DNA from: Candidatus Thiothrix putei
Lineage (GTDB): Bacteria; Pseudomonadota; Gammaproteobacteria; Thiotrichales; Thiotrichaceae
DNA length: 64,000 nt
Direction of reading: 5' to 3'
Assembly: GCA_029972225.1 (NCBI GenBank)
Contig: CP124756.1
Coordinates: forward strand, 2,028,001 to 2,092,000
Both the position numbers and the translations under genes were made by a program. Each line of letters starts with the position of its first letter. Position 1 is the first letter of the stretch. The notes beneath the pieces are model-generated. The model was not told where the DNA came from, ran no database searches, and saw only the letters and a list, made by a program, of their open reading frames with translations. Shown here in pieces: positions 17,527 through 26,786 of this stretch.

Positions 17527-18441
17527 TTACAATAATCTTACTTTTAGCCCACTGGGTGCTGAAAACAGCCGTTGAGACCAAGCAAATGAATTAGCCTTCG
17601 ATGGAACAGTTACTTTCATTGCTACGTAGTGATCTTCGCTTTCCATGAAATTCTTGTTCATTGAGTCAACGACCCTCCATGCACCATCAATATAGATTTC
17701 TGCCCAGTTATGATAATCTTGAGCCTTGAGGAGTTTGTTGCTCTCGACAATAAAACCACTCATCATTCTCGCGGGAATGCCTTTCGCTCTAGCCAAAGCC
17801 CCAAAGAGGTACATATGTCCAGTGCAATCCCCTGTTTTTTCTTGTAATGTATGCAGAGCACCTCTTTCCTGCGCTAAGAAACCTGATGCAGTCACATTTT
17901 CCGAAATCCAAGTATAAAGTTCTTTTGCAACATCACGTTGGTTCGTCATCTTGATTGGGCCTAACACTTGTTGCAACTGAGGGTCAGTGAACTCAAGGTA
18001 TTTCTCAACTTTTAGATAAGACTCCTGATCAAGCAAAGATTCGGCTATAGATTGCTCATACATAGCAAGCTCAACCCTAACATCAATAATCCGGGTTTCA
18101 TAAGGTGTCAATTTGGGTAAATAAAATAGTAATGATTGATTCCACAGATCATGGGAAACTGTTTCAGACTCCATAGAAGCCTCAATACGTCTTACCGCTT
18201 GACGGGAAATATTGGCGGGCAGTGCCAACTGAATCATAGCATTGTCAACAGGCTTATTCTGAGGATTCATAATCTCAAGCTTGTAACGAATGGTTTTCTC
18301 AGTTAGTACCGACTTTCCAGAAAATAACCTACTGAAGCGCTGATCATTATCCAAATAAGAATAACCAAACCGCACCAACGGAATGACTAACAGCAAAATA
18401 CTTAGTAAAAACAAACCATGTCTGGTGATTTTTTTCAACAT
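17527..18441 (-). CDS. Membrane-anchored transglutaminase-like protein
   Basis: 304 aa. An N-terminal hydrophobic segment (HGLFLLSILLLVIPLVRFGY) would export or anchor it in the inner membrane facing the periplasm. The C-terminal half is a transglutaminase/protease-like core with the triad Cys in GDCTGHMYLFG (~206), His in DYHNWAEIYI (~245) and Asp in WRVVDSMNK (~259). The middle resembles a beta-rich domain. Bacterial members crosslink, cleave or process proteins. It begins 69 bp downstream of the original stop of the broken PKD gene, so it was probably the last gene of that operon. Its base composition is AT-richer than the left block. Confidence 0.82.
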   Translation of the reverse strand: MLKKITRHGLFLLSILLLVIPLVRFGYSYLDNDQRFSRLFSGKSVLTEKTIRYKLEIMNPQNKPVDNAMIQLALPANISRQAVRRIEASMESETVSHDLWNQSLLFYLPKLTPYETRIIDVRVELAMYEQSIAESLLDQESYLKVEKYLEFTDPQLQQVLGPIKMTNQRDVAKELYTWISENVTASGFLAQERGALHTLQEKTGDCTGHMYLFGALARAKGIPARMMSGFIVESNKLLKAQDYHNWAEIYIDGAWRVVDSMNKNFMESEDHYVAMKVTVPSKANSFAWSQRLFSAPSGLKVRLL

Positions 18442-18510
18442 AAACCCTCAATCAAGTGATCAGTCAATCCTTCATTAGAATTCACTGACCACCTTAATTT
18501 CATAAAATGA

Positions 18511-18650
18511 TTAGTCACAATTAATACATTTAAGCTGCACATTATCAATTAACCCTCCATAGCCATTCTGTTTACCAAGCGCTTTCAGAAATAGGCTGTT
18601 ATTCCGCTTACGTCCATTAATGACAAAGGAGCCACTTGCAAAATTACATT
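18511..18650 (-). pseudogene. Detached 3' end of the PKD/H-lectin-like gene
   Basis: Minus strand reads NFASGSFVINGRKRNNSLFL, KALGKQNGYGGLIDNVQLKC and INCD, then a stop at 18511. This matches the end of the carbohydrate-binding-like module of the large gene upstream, whose other repeat ends FVAQGDGDAGFIDDVRIVP. It has been separated from the rest by the IS5-like element. The exact junction is one nucleotide out of frame by my reading. Confidence 0.7.
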
Positions 18651-19971
18651 TTCAGCGTGAACCTTCCTTCATCTGAAGGAAAAAAGAAGTGTGGGCTGCC
18701 GTTTTCGGCGATAATAGAAGCGTCAAAACAACCATTAAGCCCACGCTATGAATTCTACCGAACGCGCCCTGATTGCACAACGCTGGAGTTTGCTGCAAAT
18801 TGAAATACTGCCTTGCTTCAATGATGCCTTTGGCACATTGACCCCCAAGCTTGAAAAGCTCATTCACGTACTGGAGCTGACGCGCATTGAAGATTTTGTG
18901 CGCTCTTTTCGTGATGGGTCTGGACGGCCAGCGACGGAGCGATCTTGGTTTGCCAATGCTTTTGTCGCCAAAAGCGTGCTCAATATTGTCAATACGCGAG
19001 CACTCATTGACCGGCTGCAAAACGATCGCTCCCTGCGACGCATCTGCGGGTTTCCCCTGACCAAGAAACTGCCTTCCGAATCCACCTTTTCACGTGCCTT
19101 CGCTGAATTTGCTGAACAGCGTTTAGCGGAACGTGTGCATGAAACGTTGGTGAAAACGTATTTGGGCGATGCGCTGATCGGCCACCTGTGTCGGGATTCA
19201 ACAGCCATTGAGGCACGTGAACGGCCTGTTGCCGAGGAAAAGCCAAAGAAAAAACAAGGGCAAACACGGATTCAGCGCCAACGGGAACAGTCACTTCAGC
19301 AAGCACTCGATGAGATACCGGTTCAGTGTAACCGGGGGACGAAGAAGAATGCCCAAGGCTACAAGCACAGTTGGAACGGCTACAAACTGCATATCGATAC
19401 CGCCGATTGTGGTGTCCCGATAGCAGCCATTCTGTCTTCCGCCTCCTTTCACGACAGCGGGGCAGCCATCCCACTCTCTCAAATCAGTGCCCAACGTGTC
19501 ACCAGTCTCTACGACCTGATGGATGCGGCCTATTGCAGTGCTGATTTGCACGAATACAGCCGTCATCTGGGGCATGTCCCTCTGATTGATCACAATCCTC
19601 GCGGCGGACAGAAAGAAGCGTTTGAACCTGCTGATGCCGAGCGTTACAAAATTCGCAGCACCGTAGAACGAACCAATGCCCGCCTGAAGGATGAATTTGG
19701 TGGTCGGAATGTGTGGGTGCAAGGTGCGCAAAAAGTTTACAGCCACTTGATGTTTGGGATTTTGGTGTTGAGTGCTGATCAACTGATGCGTGTCTTGTTA
19801 TAAAGCGACTGGGTTTGAAAAAACACGGGAAGACTGACTGAAAAACAGGAGCAGTCGCATCGGTATGGGTGAAATTTAGCAAAAGTTACGGTAAAACTGA
19901 AAAAGCTCAGGTTTCGTTGGTCAAATTGAGTAAAAAATCGGCTGAATATGCGGCGTTCGGTCAATGCTGAA
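18651..19971 (+). mobile_element. IS5/IS1182-like insertion sequence
   Basis: About 1321 bp from TTCAGCGTGAACC to GGTCAATGCTGAA; short terminal similarity TTCAGC...GAACC versus TTCAGC...TGACC in reverse complement. It contains one intact transposase. AAAATT on both sides may be the target duplication, but the ends are not certain. It interrupts the C-terminal module of the PKD gene. Confidence 0.75.
18748..19803 (+). CDS. IS5/IS1182-like DDE transposase
   Basis: 351 aa, intact. The N-terminal region (FVRSFRDGSGRPATERSWFA) resembles the DUF772-type domain of IS5/IS1182 transposases. The catalytic core has Asp in LCRDSTAIEARE, Asp in YDLMDAAYCS and Glu in STVERTNARLKDEFGGR. Exact family is not resolved by eye. 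Confidence 0.88.
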   Translation: MNSTERALIAQRWSLLQIEILPCFNDAFGTLTPKLEKLIHVLELTRIEDFVRSFRDGSGRPATERSWFANAFVAKSVLNIVNTRALIDRLQNDRSLRRICGFPLTKKLPSESTFSRAFAEFAEQRLAERVHETLVKTYLGDALIGHLCRDSTAIEARERPVAEEKPKKKQGQTRIQRQREQSLQQALDEIPVQCNRGTKKNAQGYKHSWNGYKLHIDTADCGVPIAAILSSASFHDSGAAIPLSQISAQRVTSLYDLMDAAYCSADLHEYSRHLGHVPLIDHNPRGGQKEAFEPADAERYKIRSTVERTNARLKDEFGGRNVWVQGAQKVYSHLMFGILVLSADQLMRVLL

Positions 19972-21499
19972 AATTGAGCAACTCAGTTTGTCGGATTTTG
20001 CAAGTCGCTCAAAGTAATAGCGCTGCCAACCTGTTCTATGCATCTGGTTTAAAATACCAAGGCTTTTACTGTTCCAGATAACCTCTACCTGATTCTCTGT
20101 TTCATGTTTACCACGTGGCACATAATCGAGACTCAAGAGATATTGATAATCAGGTTCCATTTTACTCACGATGTAGCGAACGGTAGAACCATTTCCAGAC
20201 TCCAGTGCCAACTTGGCATTCCCTTCACTGGCGGTAATACCACCAATTTTTCCAGTTTGGATCATGATTTGGCCTTGGGTTGCAAGCCATCCCTTTATGG
20301 CTTGCATCACACCCCATGTTCCATGATTCAAAGTGCCATACGTTTCAAACGATCCATTATTAATGGCGTTTTCCTCTGAAAGATTAGCAGGAACAATACG
20401 CACATCGTCAATAAATCCGGCATCACCATCACCTTGTGCAACAAACCTTAGTATTGCTTCAGGCTTAGTACTTTGAACAAGGTAAGAATATTTAACCCAT
20501 CCTTTCCTGTTTCCACGAACACTTTGTAATTTGACATTATTCCAGATGACATCCACTGCATTGGCAGTATCCTGACGGCTATTGCTGCTTGGTGAATAAT
20601 AGAAACTTAATAAATAAGTCTGGCCTGACGTTGTTGTTACCGTTGTTCTGGCAGTGCCATTGCTCACGGTATCAAGCGCCAACTTGTCATTTCCATCAAT
20701 TGCCGTAATACCGAAAACATCCCCTCTTTGAATATTCAACGTCCCTTTTCCAGCCATCCATCCCGGAATACGTTTGAAGAGTCCCCACGTACCATGATCC
20801 AAGACACCATGTTCTTCAAACGACCCATTCTCAACAAGGTTCAATGATTCCGATACTGTGACAGACTTGCTTTCTGTGTGCAGAGAGCCATGATTATCCG
20901 TCACTGTCAAGCGAACCTGATAAGTACCGGTGACAGTATAAACGTGACTGGTTGTCATTCCCTCCACACCTGCACTGCCATCACCAAAATCCCATACGTA
21001 ACGGGCTATGCTGCCATCTGGATCAATGGAAGCACTGCCATCAAACATGACACTTAAAGGTGCTACCCCCGAACCAGGAGTCAGGCTGATTTTTGCTACG
21101 GGGGGTTGATTCGCATACGGATTAACATAAACGACTGCGGTAGAAGAACCTGTTGCTCCTTTGTTATCCGTTACCGTCAGTGTCACTGTATATTCGCCTA
21201 CCGCATTCCAAGTATGACTGACAGTCTTGCCAATGGCGGTTTCACCGTCGCCAAAATCCCAACGATAATCAGCCACTGCCCCATCACTATCGGTGGAAGC
21301 GCTTCCGTCAAACGTAGCACGGAACGGGGCTGTACCTGACAAGGTATCCGCCTTGATGACAGCTACCGGAACCGCATTCGTTGCATGGACAGTAACGCCC
21401 ACAGAAACCGTATGGGTTGCTCCCAGATTATCCGTCACGGTCAAAGTGACCGTATAATTGCCCGCTGCATTGAAGGTATGGCTGAAATTGGGTGAATTC
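19972..21499 (-). pseudogene. Middle piece of the PKD/H-lectin-like secreted protein
   Basis: Minus-strand frame bounded by the IS30 (5' side) and the IS5-like element (3' side). Contents: the last third of a PKD domain (PNFSHTFNAAGNYTVTLTVT), two full PKD domains (FDGSASTDSDGAVADYRWDF and FDGSASIDPDGSIARYVWDF), then two DUF642-like carbohydrate-binding modules of about 150 aa each (NGSFEEHGVLDHGTWGLFKR and NGSFETYGTLNHGTWGVMQA). The ATG at 21588 lies inside the IS30 and gives no signal peptide, so the piece cannot be exported. Its C-terminus runs into the IS5-like element and stops at 19921. Confidence 0.82.
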
Positions 21500-22493
21500 A
21501 AGTAATAAGTGCATAACCCACCAACTTTTCGGCCTCTATGCCGGATAGTTCTCGGAACACCTCGTAAGGTGTCTTGAATCCCAGACACTTCCTTGGTCTG
21601 TTGTTGAGTTTATGTACAGCCTCCAGTACCTGTCGGGTGGTCACGTCCAATAGCCCCATTGCCTTGGGGAAGTATTGGCGTAACAGCCCATTGGCGTTCT
21701 CATTTTGCCCACGCTCCCACGAATGGTAGGGCTTGGCGAAATACGTTTCGCACCCAAGGGCTTGGGCAACTTGCTCATGTTTGGCAAACTCTTTGCCGTT
21801 GTCGAAGGTGAGCGTGTGCACCCAATCCTTGAAGCTGTCCAGCAAGGTGATAATGCTGCTGGTTACGGCTTCTGCGGTCTTGTTTGCCACTGGAAAAGCT
21901 AGGCGTAGCTTGGATTTGCGTTCATCCAGTGTCACCAGTGCGCCTTGGTGTCCCTTGCCGATCATGGTGTCGGCTTCCCAGTCACCGAGCCGTTCACGCT
22001 GGTTGGCTACCGCTGGGCGTTCGTCAATGTCCACTCGGTTGGGGATGCCTTTGACGCTGCCCGTTTTACTGCCGTAACGCTGGCGGTATTTCTTCGTATG
22101 GCGGCGCAGGTTCAGGTACAGCTTGCCGCCCGCACGCTTGTCCCTGAGTACATGCTGGTAGATGGCTTCATGGCAAATAGTCGTTTTGCCTTCCGCTTTC
22201 AGTCGACCGCTGATCTGCTCAGGACTCCATTGTTGTTCCAGCAGCGTATCAATGCTGACCGCCAGTTCCGGGGTCAACTTGACCGCTTTGGGCTTGTCCG
22301 CATGGCGTTGTTGCGCTTTGGTGTGCGCTTGCTTGTGCCGATAGCCGCGTTGCCCTCGGTTGCGGGTCAGTTCACGACTGATCGTCGATTGACTGCGCCC
22401 CAAGGTTAACGCGATTGTTGCCGTCGATTCCTTCATCTTGTGCCGGGTTTCGATATAATGCCTCTCCTCAGAGGTAAGGTGTGTGTAAGCCAT
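21498..22493 (-). CDS. IS30-family transposase
   Basis: 331 aa, complete. N-terminal helix-turn-helix TLGRSQSTISRELTRNRGQR; DDE residues in GDWEADTMIGKG (Asp), HTLTFDNGKEFAKH (Asp) and SWERGQNENANGLLRQYFPK (Glu). Length and motifs are normal for IS30, so the element may be functional. The stop codon uses the last bases of the target duplication. Confidence 0.95.
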   Translation of the reverse strand: MAYTHLTSEERHYIETRHKMKESTATIALTLGRSQSTISRELTRNRGQRGYRHKQAHTKAQQRHADKPKAVKLTPELAVSIDTLLEQQWSPEQISGRLKAEGKTTICHEAIYQHVLRDKRAGGKLYLNLRRHTKKYRQRYGSKTGSVKGIPNRVDIDERPAVANQRERLGDWEADTMIGKGHQGALVTLDERKSKLRLAFPVANKTAEAVTSSIITLLDSFKDWVHTLTFDNGKEFAKHEQVAQALGCETYFAKPYHSWERGQNENANGLLRQYFPKAMGLLDVTTRQVLEAVHKLNNRPRKCLGFKTPYEVFRELSGIEAEKLVGYALIT

Positions 22494-22603
22494 GAAGCTC
22501 TCCTGTCAGTGGTTTTTCGGGATGCTTTTTACCACATTTTGCCTCTGACCTGATAAGGAAAATCGCATCCCGTCTTGATTAACAGGCTATGCACTTATGA
22601 TAC
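21500..22603 (-). mobile_element. IS30-family element inserted in the PKD gene
   Basis: About 1104 bp, flanked by GAATTC at 21494-21499 and 22604-22609. Inner ends share ATAAGTGCATA (left AAGTAATAAGTGCATAACC; right, reverse complement, GTATCATAAGTGCATAGCC). Removing it with one GAATTC rejoins the host gene in frame. Confidence 0.85.
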
Positions 22604-25600
22604 GAATTCGCCTGAGTACCTGCTTGGTACTCGCGCAAGTTATTGTAGGTATCCCCATCAGGGTCATCATTGGCATCAGCAGCATTATTTGGATCCAGAC
22701 TGTACTGCCGCTCCCAATAGTCCGGCATACCATCATGGTCACTGTCAGTCATTACACTCCCCGTAACCGTTATCTGCATCGTTTCTAAGACAGTCAGCGT
22801 GTTATCCTGTGCATCCTTCGCGACAAAGGTCAGGGTATAAGAACCCTTATCGGCTGCACCTTCGGGAGGCTGCCAACTGAACCTTCCCATACCATTCCCC
22901 AAGTCGGTAAAGAAAGGCGTGCCCGGTAAAGCAGATAAGTCGACACTGAGTAATGCCTGCTCCAACGTGTTCTGATCCAACGCCTGTACCATGAATGTTA
23001 ATACGCCCCCCTCTGTCACACTGCGGTCAGGGATGTCGATAAACGTTGGCGGGGTATTGGCAACAAAGGTGTAACTGACCATTTGTTCCAGACTGTCGGC
23101 CAGATCAGACCGGCGGGCAATCGCCTTGACCGTGGTGGTAACGCTTACCTCAAACGGTGCCACATAAAGTTGTGTCGCCGGGTTGTTATCCGGCTCCGGG
23201 GATGAACCATCCAGCGTGTAGTAAAGTGCTGCCCCTTCACTGGCAGAACTGATACTGACCATCACGGGTTCAGAAATGACCCCTTTCCCAGGTGTGATGA
23301 CAGGTGCTGCTGCTGTTGCCAGATTGACATGACGGCGTAGCAAGATTGTATCCGCTTCGCTGGCGGTGTTGTCGGCAGCGAATACTGCCCCATCAATAGT
23401 CAGGATACCCACCGTTTCCTGTGCATGGACGGTTTCCGCATCCGCTGAGGATTCCTCTTCAAGCCGCAGGCTGGTAATGCCATCCTCAAGATTCACAGCG
23501 GCATCGGTGAGCGCAAATCCAGTGTGGCCTGTTACATAAGTTTTATCAGCAACTGAAAGGCGGCTGTTGACATAAGGTGAATAAACTGCCAAGTAGCCAA
23601 CCCGTTCTTTTCCGTGATTTGTATTAGCTTCCTCTTCAAACAATGCTGCCTCAAAACCCTCAGCGGTCACACTGCGTGCTCTGACTGTCACCGGATCATT
23701 GTCATTCATGGTCTGAATGCTTAGCAGCACTTGGGGTGTTCCAGCGAAGCTCTGGAAAAATTTGCGGGGTGTCCAGCGCTCTTCACCGGCAACGTCAAAC
23801 TGACCAACTTCCCAGATACTGCCATCGCTCATCACATGGCGACCAGCTTCCAACACCAGATAAGGTACAGATTCAAGTTCGTGCTTGTCGTCTTGGTAAT
23901 TCCACTCTTGCAAACGTAGCTTAAAGCTGTCAGCAGCCACATTACGGATACGCACTAGGGCAGAATCGGCTTCATTATCCGTGGGTATCCCTGCAATGAC
24001 CACCGGATTAGTAAAACCGGGCAGGTTAACGGTCTGCCAATCGCTGCCCAGCGCGGCATGACCTGTCAGGAAGCCTAGGTGTGCAGGGGTTTCTGGATCA
24101 GTGCCTTGGCGGAACTCATCCAGGTCACTGATGCCGTCACCGTCAAAATCGCCCGTTCCATCCCGATCCAGCGTGCCGAAATGTTCCAGTTCCCAGGCAT
24201 CGTCCATGCCATCGCCATCGGTATCATTGCCAGGGTTTACCGTGATGAATGCCTTGCGGGTGGCTTGCAGTTCACCATCACTGGCGATGAAGGTAATTTC
24301 GTGCTTGCCTGCCTGACCCGTTGCCGGTGTCCAATCGAATACCGCCTTGCCATTGCCTTGATCTACGAACATAGCACCTGCGGGCAGGTTTGTGGCGCTC
24401 AGCAGCGGAGTCGCCCCATTCGGATCAGAAGCTTCCACTAGGAAGGAAATCTGTTTACTCTCATTGGTGGTTCGGTCAGGTATGAACTGCAATACCGGCG
24501 CTTGCGGCACATTAGCTTTCTCATCAAACACCAGCGTGTATTTGCCGGTGGAGTTGGCGTCAAACAGATTGAGGGAGTAGTCATACTCGCCGCCGCCTTT
24601 ACGCTCCTTGGCGAACCAGACGTTATCCAGTGACAGTACCTTGCCATCGGAACGGATCGCGCTTTTCACCACCTTGCTGCCCACGAAGGGGTCTGTCAGC
24701 TTAATGTAGGTGAAACCATCACCCGCTGTTCCGGTCAGGGTATGGAATTGCTCAGTTCCCACCTGATTGCTGAAGTCAAGGCTGGCGGTGGCTGACCGGT
24801 CTGTAACCGCCGTATCGACATTATCCGATTCATAGACTTTGTAGGCGTTGTTGTCATTGGCCAGGAAGTCGCGCACGGCGTCACGCCCCGGTAGGTCGAC
24901 CCGCACATCACGTACCAGGAAGTGTGCATTGGTTGCGGTAATCAGTGAAGTCAGTTTCCCGCCCAGCGCATCGGCATGGGTCAAGCTGGCATCGAATTTC
25001 GTGAATTCCCCTGCTAGGCTGGTCTGCATCAGCCAACGTCCGGTCGACGCTTTGCCGGAGGCAATATCGCCAAAATTGAGTAGCAGGCTGGGTTCGCTCG
25101 GCTGGTCATTCAGGGTGCTGCCAAGGATGCTGAAATCAATCAGTAGTCCTTGTTTGTTCTCAATGATTTTAGGCTGGGCGGATTCAATTTTGAGGCTTTG
25201 GGCTGTACCGCTGCCATTGTTTTGTACGCGCACGCCTAGGCTAAATGGTTCGGTTGCTTCAATGGTATCGGTTAACGGGTCGTCACCGGGGGTAAAGCGG
25301 GTCAGGAAATAGTCCAGCACAATGTTGGGCAGCGGTTTGACACGGATAAAATCTGGGGCGACCTGCACGACTTCGGGGCGACCAGCAACGGCATAGGATA
25401 ACTCCGCACCCACATAGTACAGTTCGCCCAAGGCGCTACCAGCAGAAGCACCCGGTGCAGGTACGATTAGCCAGTGCATGTCAGCAACCGTTTGCGGTGC
25501 AATCGTACCGCCCTGCACAGAATCAATGCCATCCAGACTATCCACGCGGATAAAGAACTTCGCATTTGTCGCATTCGGGTCAGAAGTGGCAACCACTGGC

Positions 25601-25839
25601 CTGCCGTAACGATCCTGAAAATTGATTTTGACGGTAACATTCTCCAGCGGGATGGCAGCTAGCTCGTTATGCACTTTCATATTGGCGTCAAAGCCTTGGC
25701 GCTCCAGTGTCAGCTCCTGCTTGATCTCGATCTTCACCTCAGCACATACAGGCTCGGCAGCAAAAGCCTGCGGCAAGCCGGATACCACCAGCAGCAGTAG
25801 CACGAGTGAGAAGAATGCCTTGTCTATTTTCCCGATCAT
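22579..25839 (-). pseudogene. Large secreted Ig/H-lectin-like/PKD protein, N-terminal piece
   Basis: 1086-aa frame, of which about 1079 residues are native; the last few (YHKCIAC) come from the IS30. Signal peptide at residues 1-28 (FFSLVLLLLVVSGLPQAFA). Then a CARDB/Ig-type region; a putative-Ig repeat (IPDRTTNESKQISFLVEASD); thrombospondin-3-like calcium loops (DTDGDGMDDAWELEHFGTLD); two H-type-lectin-like repeats (NPVVIAGIPTDNEADSALVR and TPQVLLSIQTMNDNDPVTVR); a chitobiase C-terminal-like module (ALYYTLDGSSPEPDN); another Ig repeat; and a second calcium loop. The native protein of about 1,630 aa continued into the pieces at 19972-21499 and 18511-18650. Probably a surface or secreted adhesin; now truncated. 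Confidence 0.85.
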
Positions 25840-26032
25840 AGTTTTGCCTTAAGCCCAGTTGGTCTGTTACGACCAGCCTCTGTTTACCAATTTGTACCGT
25901 GCCTGACGGCCAGTTTCATCTTCCGAACGCCATCAACCTGATGGCTACCCCGTTTCCCACTCTTCCCACAGTTTTTTGCAGTAACCGCACTACGAAGCGC
26001 CATACAGCGCGATTCTTGGTGTTCCGTCACTG

Positions 26033-26224
26033 TTAAAATACTCCCGGAAATAATCGCTTGGTCACAGAGTTGCAGGCTTCCCCACAACCATCAACAGTAA
26101 ACACCCAAACTAGCAGCTTTCCACTAGCATCGAAAAATGCAACCGCATACCTACCATACGAACCGTCTTTAAACACAAACCATGCAATAGTTGCAATGAC
26201 CAAACTTACCAATAATTTATTCAT
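26033..26224 (-). CDS. Small membrane/exported protein, possibly truncated
   Basis: 63 aa. N-terminal hydrophobic segment (MNKLLVSLVIATIAWFVF), then a short domain with LLVWVFTVDGCGEAC, whose C-x3-C loop after a beta-strand faintly recalls a thioredoxin/glutaredoxin fold. It stops soon after (KRLFPGVF), too short for such a fold, so it may be a 3'-truncated gene. Only a weak ribosome site. Between the Imm50 gene and the PKD gene; AT-rich. Function unknown. The neighbouring 25840-26032 holds no gene I can support. Confidence 0.35.
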   Translation of the reverse strand: MNKLLVSLVIATIAWFVFKDGSYGRYAVAFFDASGKLLVWVFTVDGCGEACNSVTKRLFPGVF

Positions 26225-26381
26225 ATTCTTTTTTCTTTATTGTTTACTTTTAAAAAATCTATAATATTAACAACTTATATGGTATTTGCGTTCAGTTTAT
26301 TAATTAATCTGAAATGGATTAATTAATAAACTGACTTAAATCAGTCGAGTCAACCCCTTGTGATTTCGTTATCATCCAAAA

Positions 26382-26777
26382 TTACAATTGATCGTGATAA
26401 GCACTTATACCATCAAGAAGTAAAAAATCAGTAGTCAACATAATTTTTACTTTCCCTTCTTCAGTTTGTAAACCAATTGTTTTTCCAGCGGAGAAAACGC
26501 GAATACTACACCTGCATTGCGAGCACCATCCTTCAATTGAAAAATCATGAATGCCAACCGCCAAAAGCTTCAATTGAACGCGATTAAACCCAGATGCTTT
26601 CCACTTTTTAGGAGGTGACTTAGGGAATTCGGCTAAATCAAATCTAAGCAATACTCTTGACCCATCCCAGTGCAACACAACCTCATGTATATCAACCTGT
26701 TGTAAGGTCGGCAACTCATCGCCAAAAATAGCACGCAGCATCGCATCATCAGATAAAAAACTAATCCAATTTGTCAT
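26382..26777 (-). CDS. Imm50-like immunity protein of the RHS toxin
   Basis: 131 aa, cytoplasmic, no signal peptide. ATG at 26777 with GAGGA 6 nt upstream, 9 bp after the RHS stop codon, so translation is probably coupled. The pattern W-I-S-F-L near the start, AIFGDELPTLQQVDIHEVVL, then LRFDLAEFPKSPPKKW is what I know as the Imm50 family of polymorphic-toxin immunity proteins. Two Cys pairs (GWCSQCRCS) are present. Expected role: bind and neutralise the toxin tip encoded just upstream, protecting the producer and its kin. Confidence 0.75.
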   Translation of the reverse strand: MTNWISFLSDDAMLRAIFGDELPTLQQVDIHEVVLHWDGSRVLLRFDLAEFPKSPPKKWKASGFNRVQLKLLAVGIHDFSIEGWCSQCRCSIRVFSAGKTIGLQTEEGKVKIMLTTDFLLLDGISAYHDQL

Positions 26778-26786
26778 AATCAATCC

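Noticed and set aside
25884..26087. 67-aa minus-strand frame (…KNCGKSGKRGSHQVDGVRKMK…)
   Set aside because: Overlaps the small ORF at 26033, has no ribosome site and no recognisable fold; possibly a decayed remnant, but not supportable as a gene.
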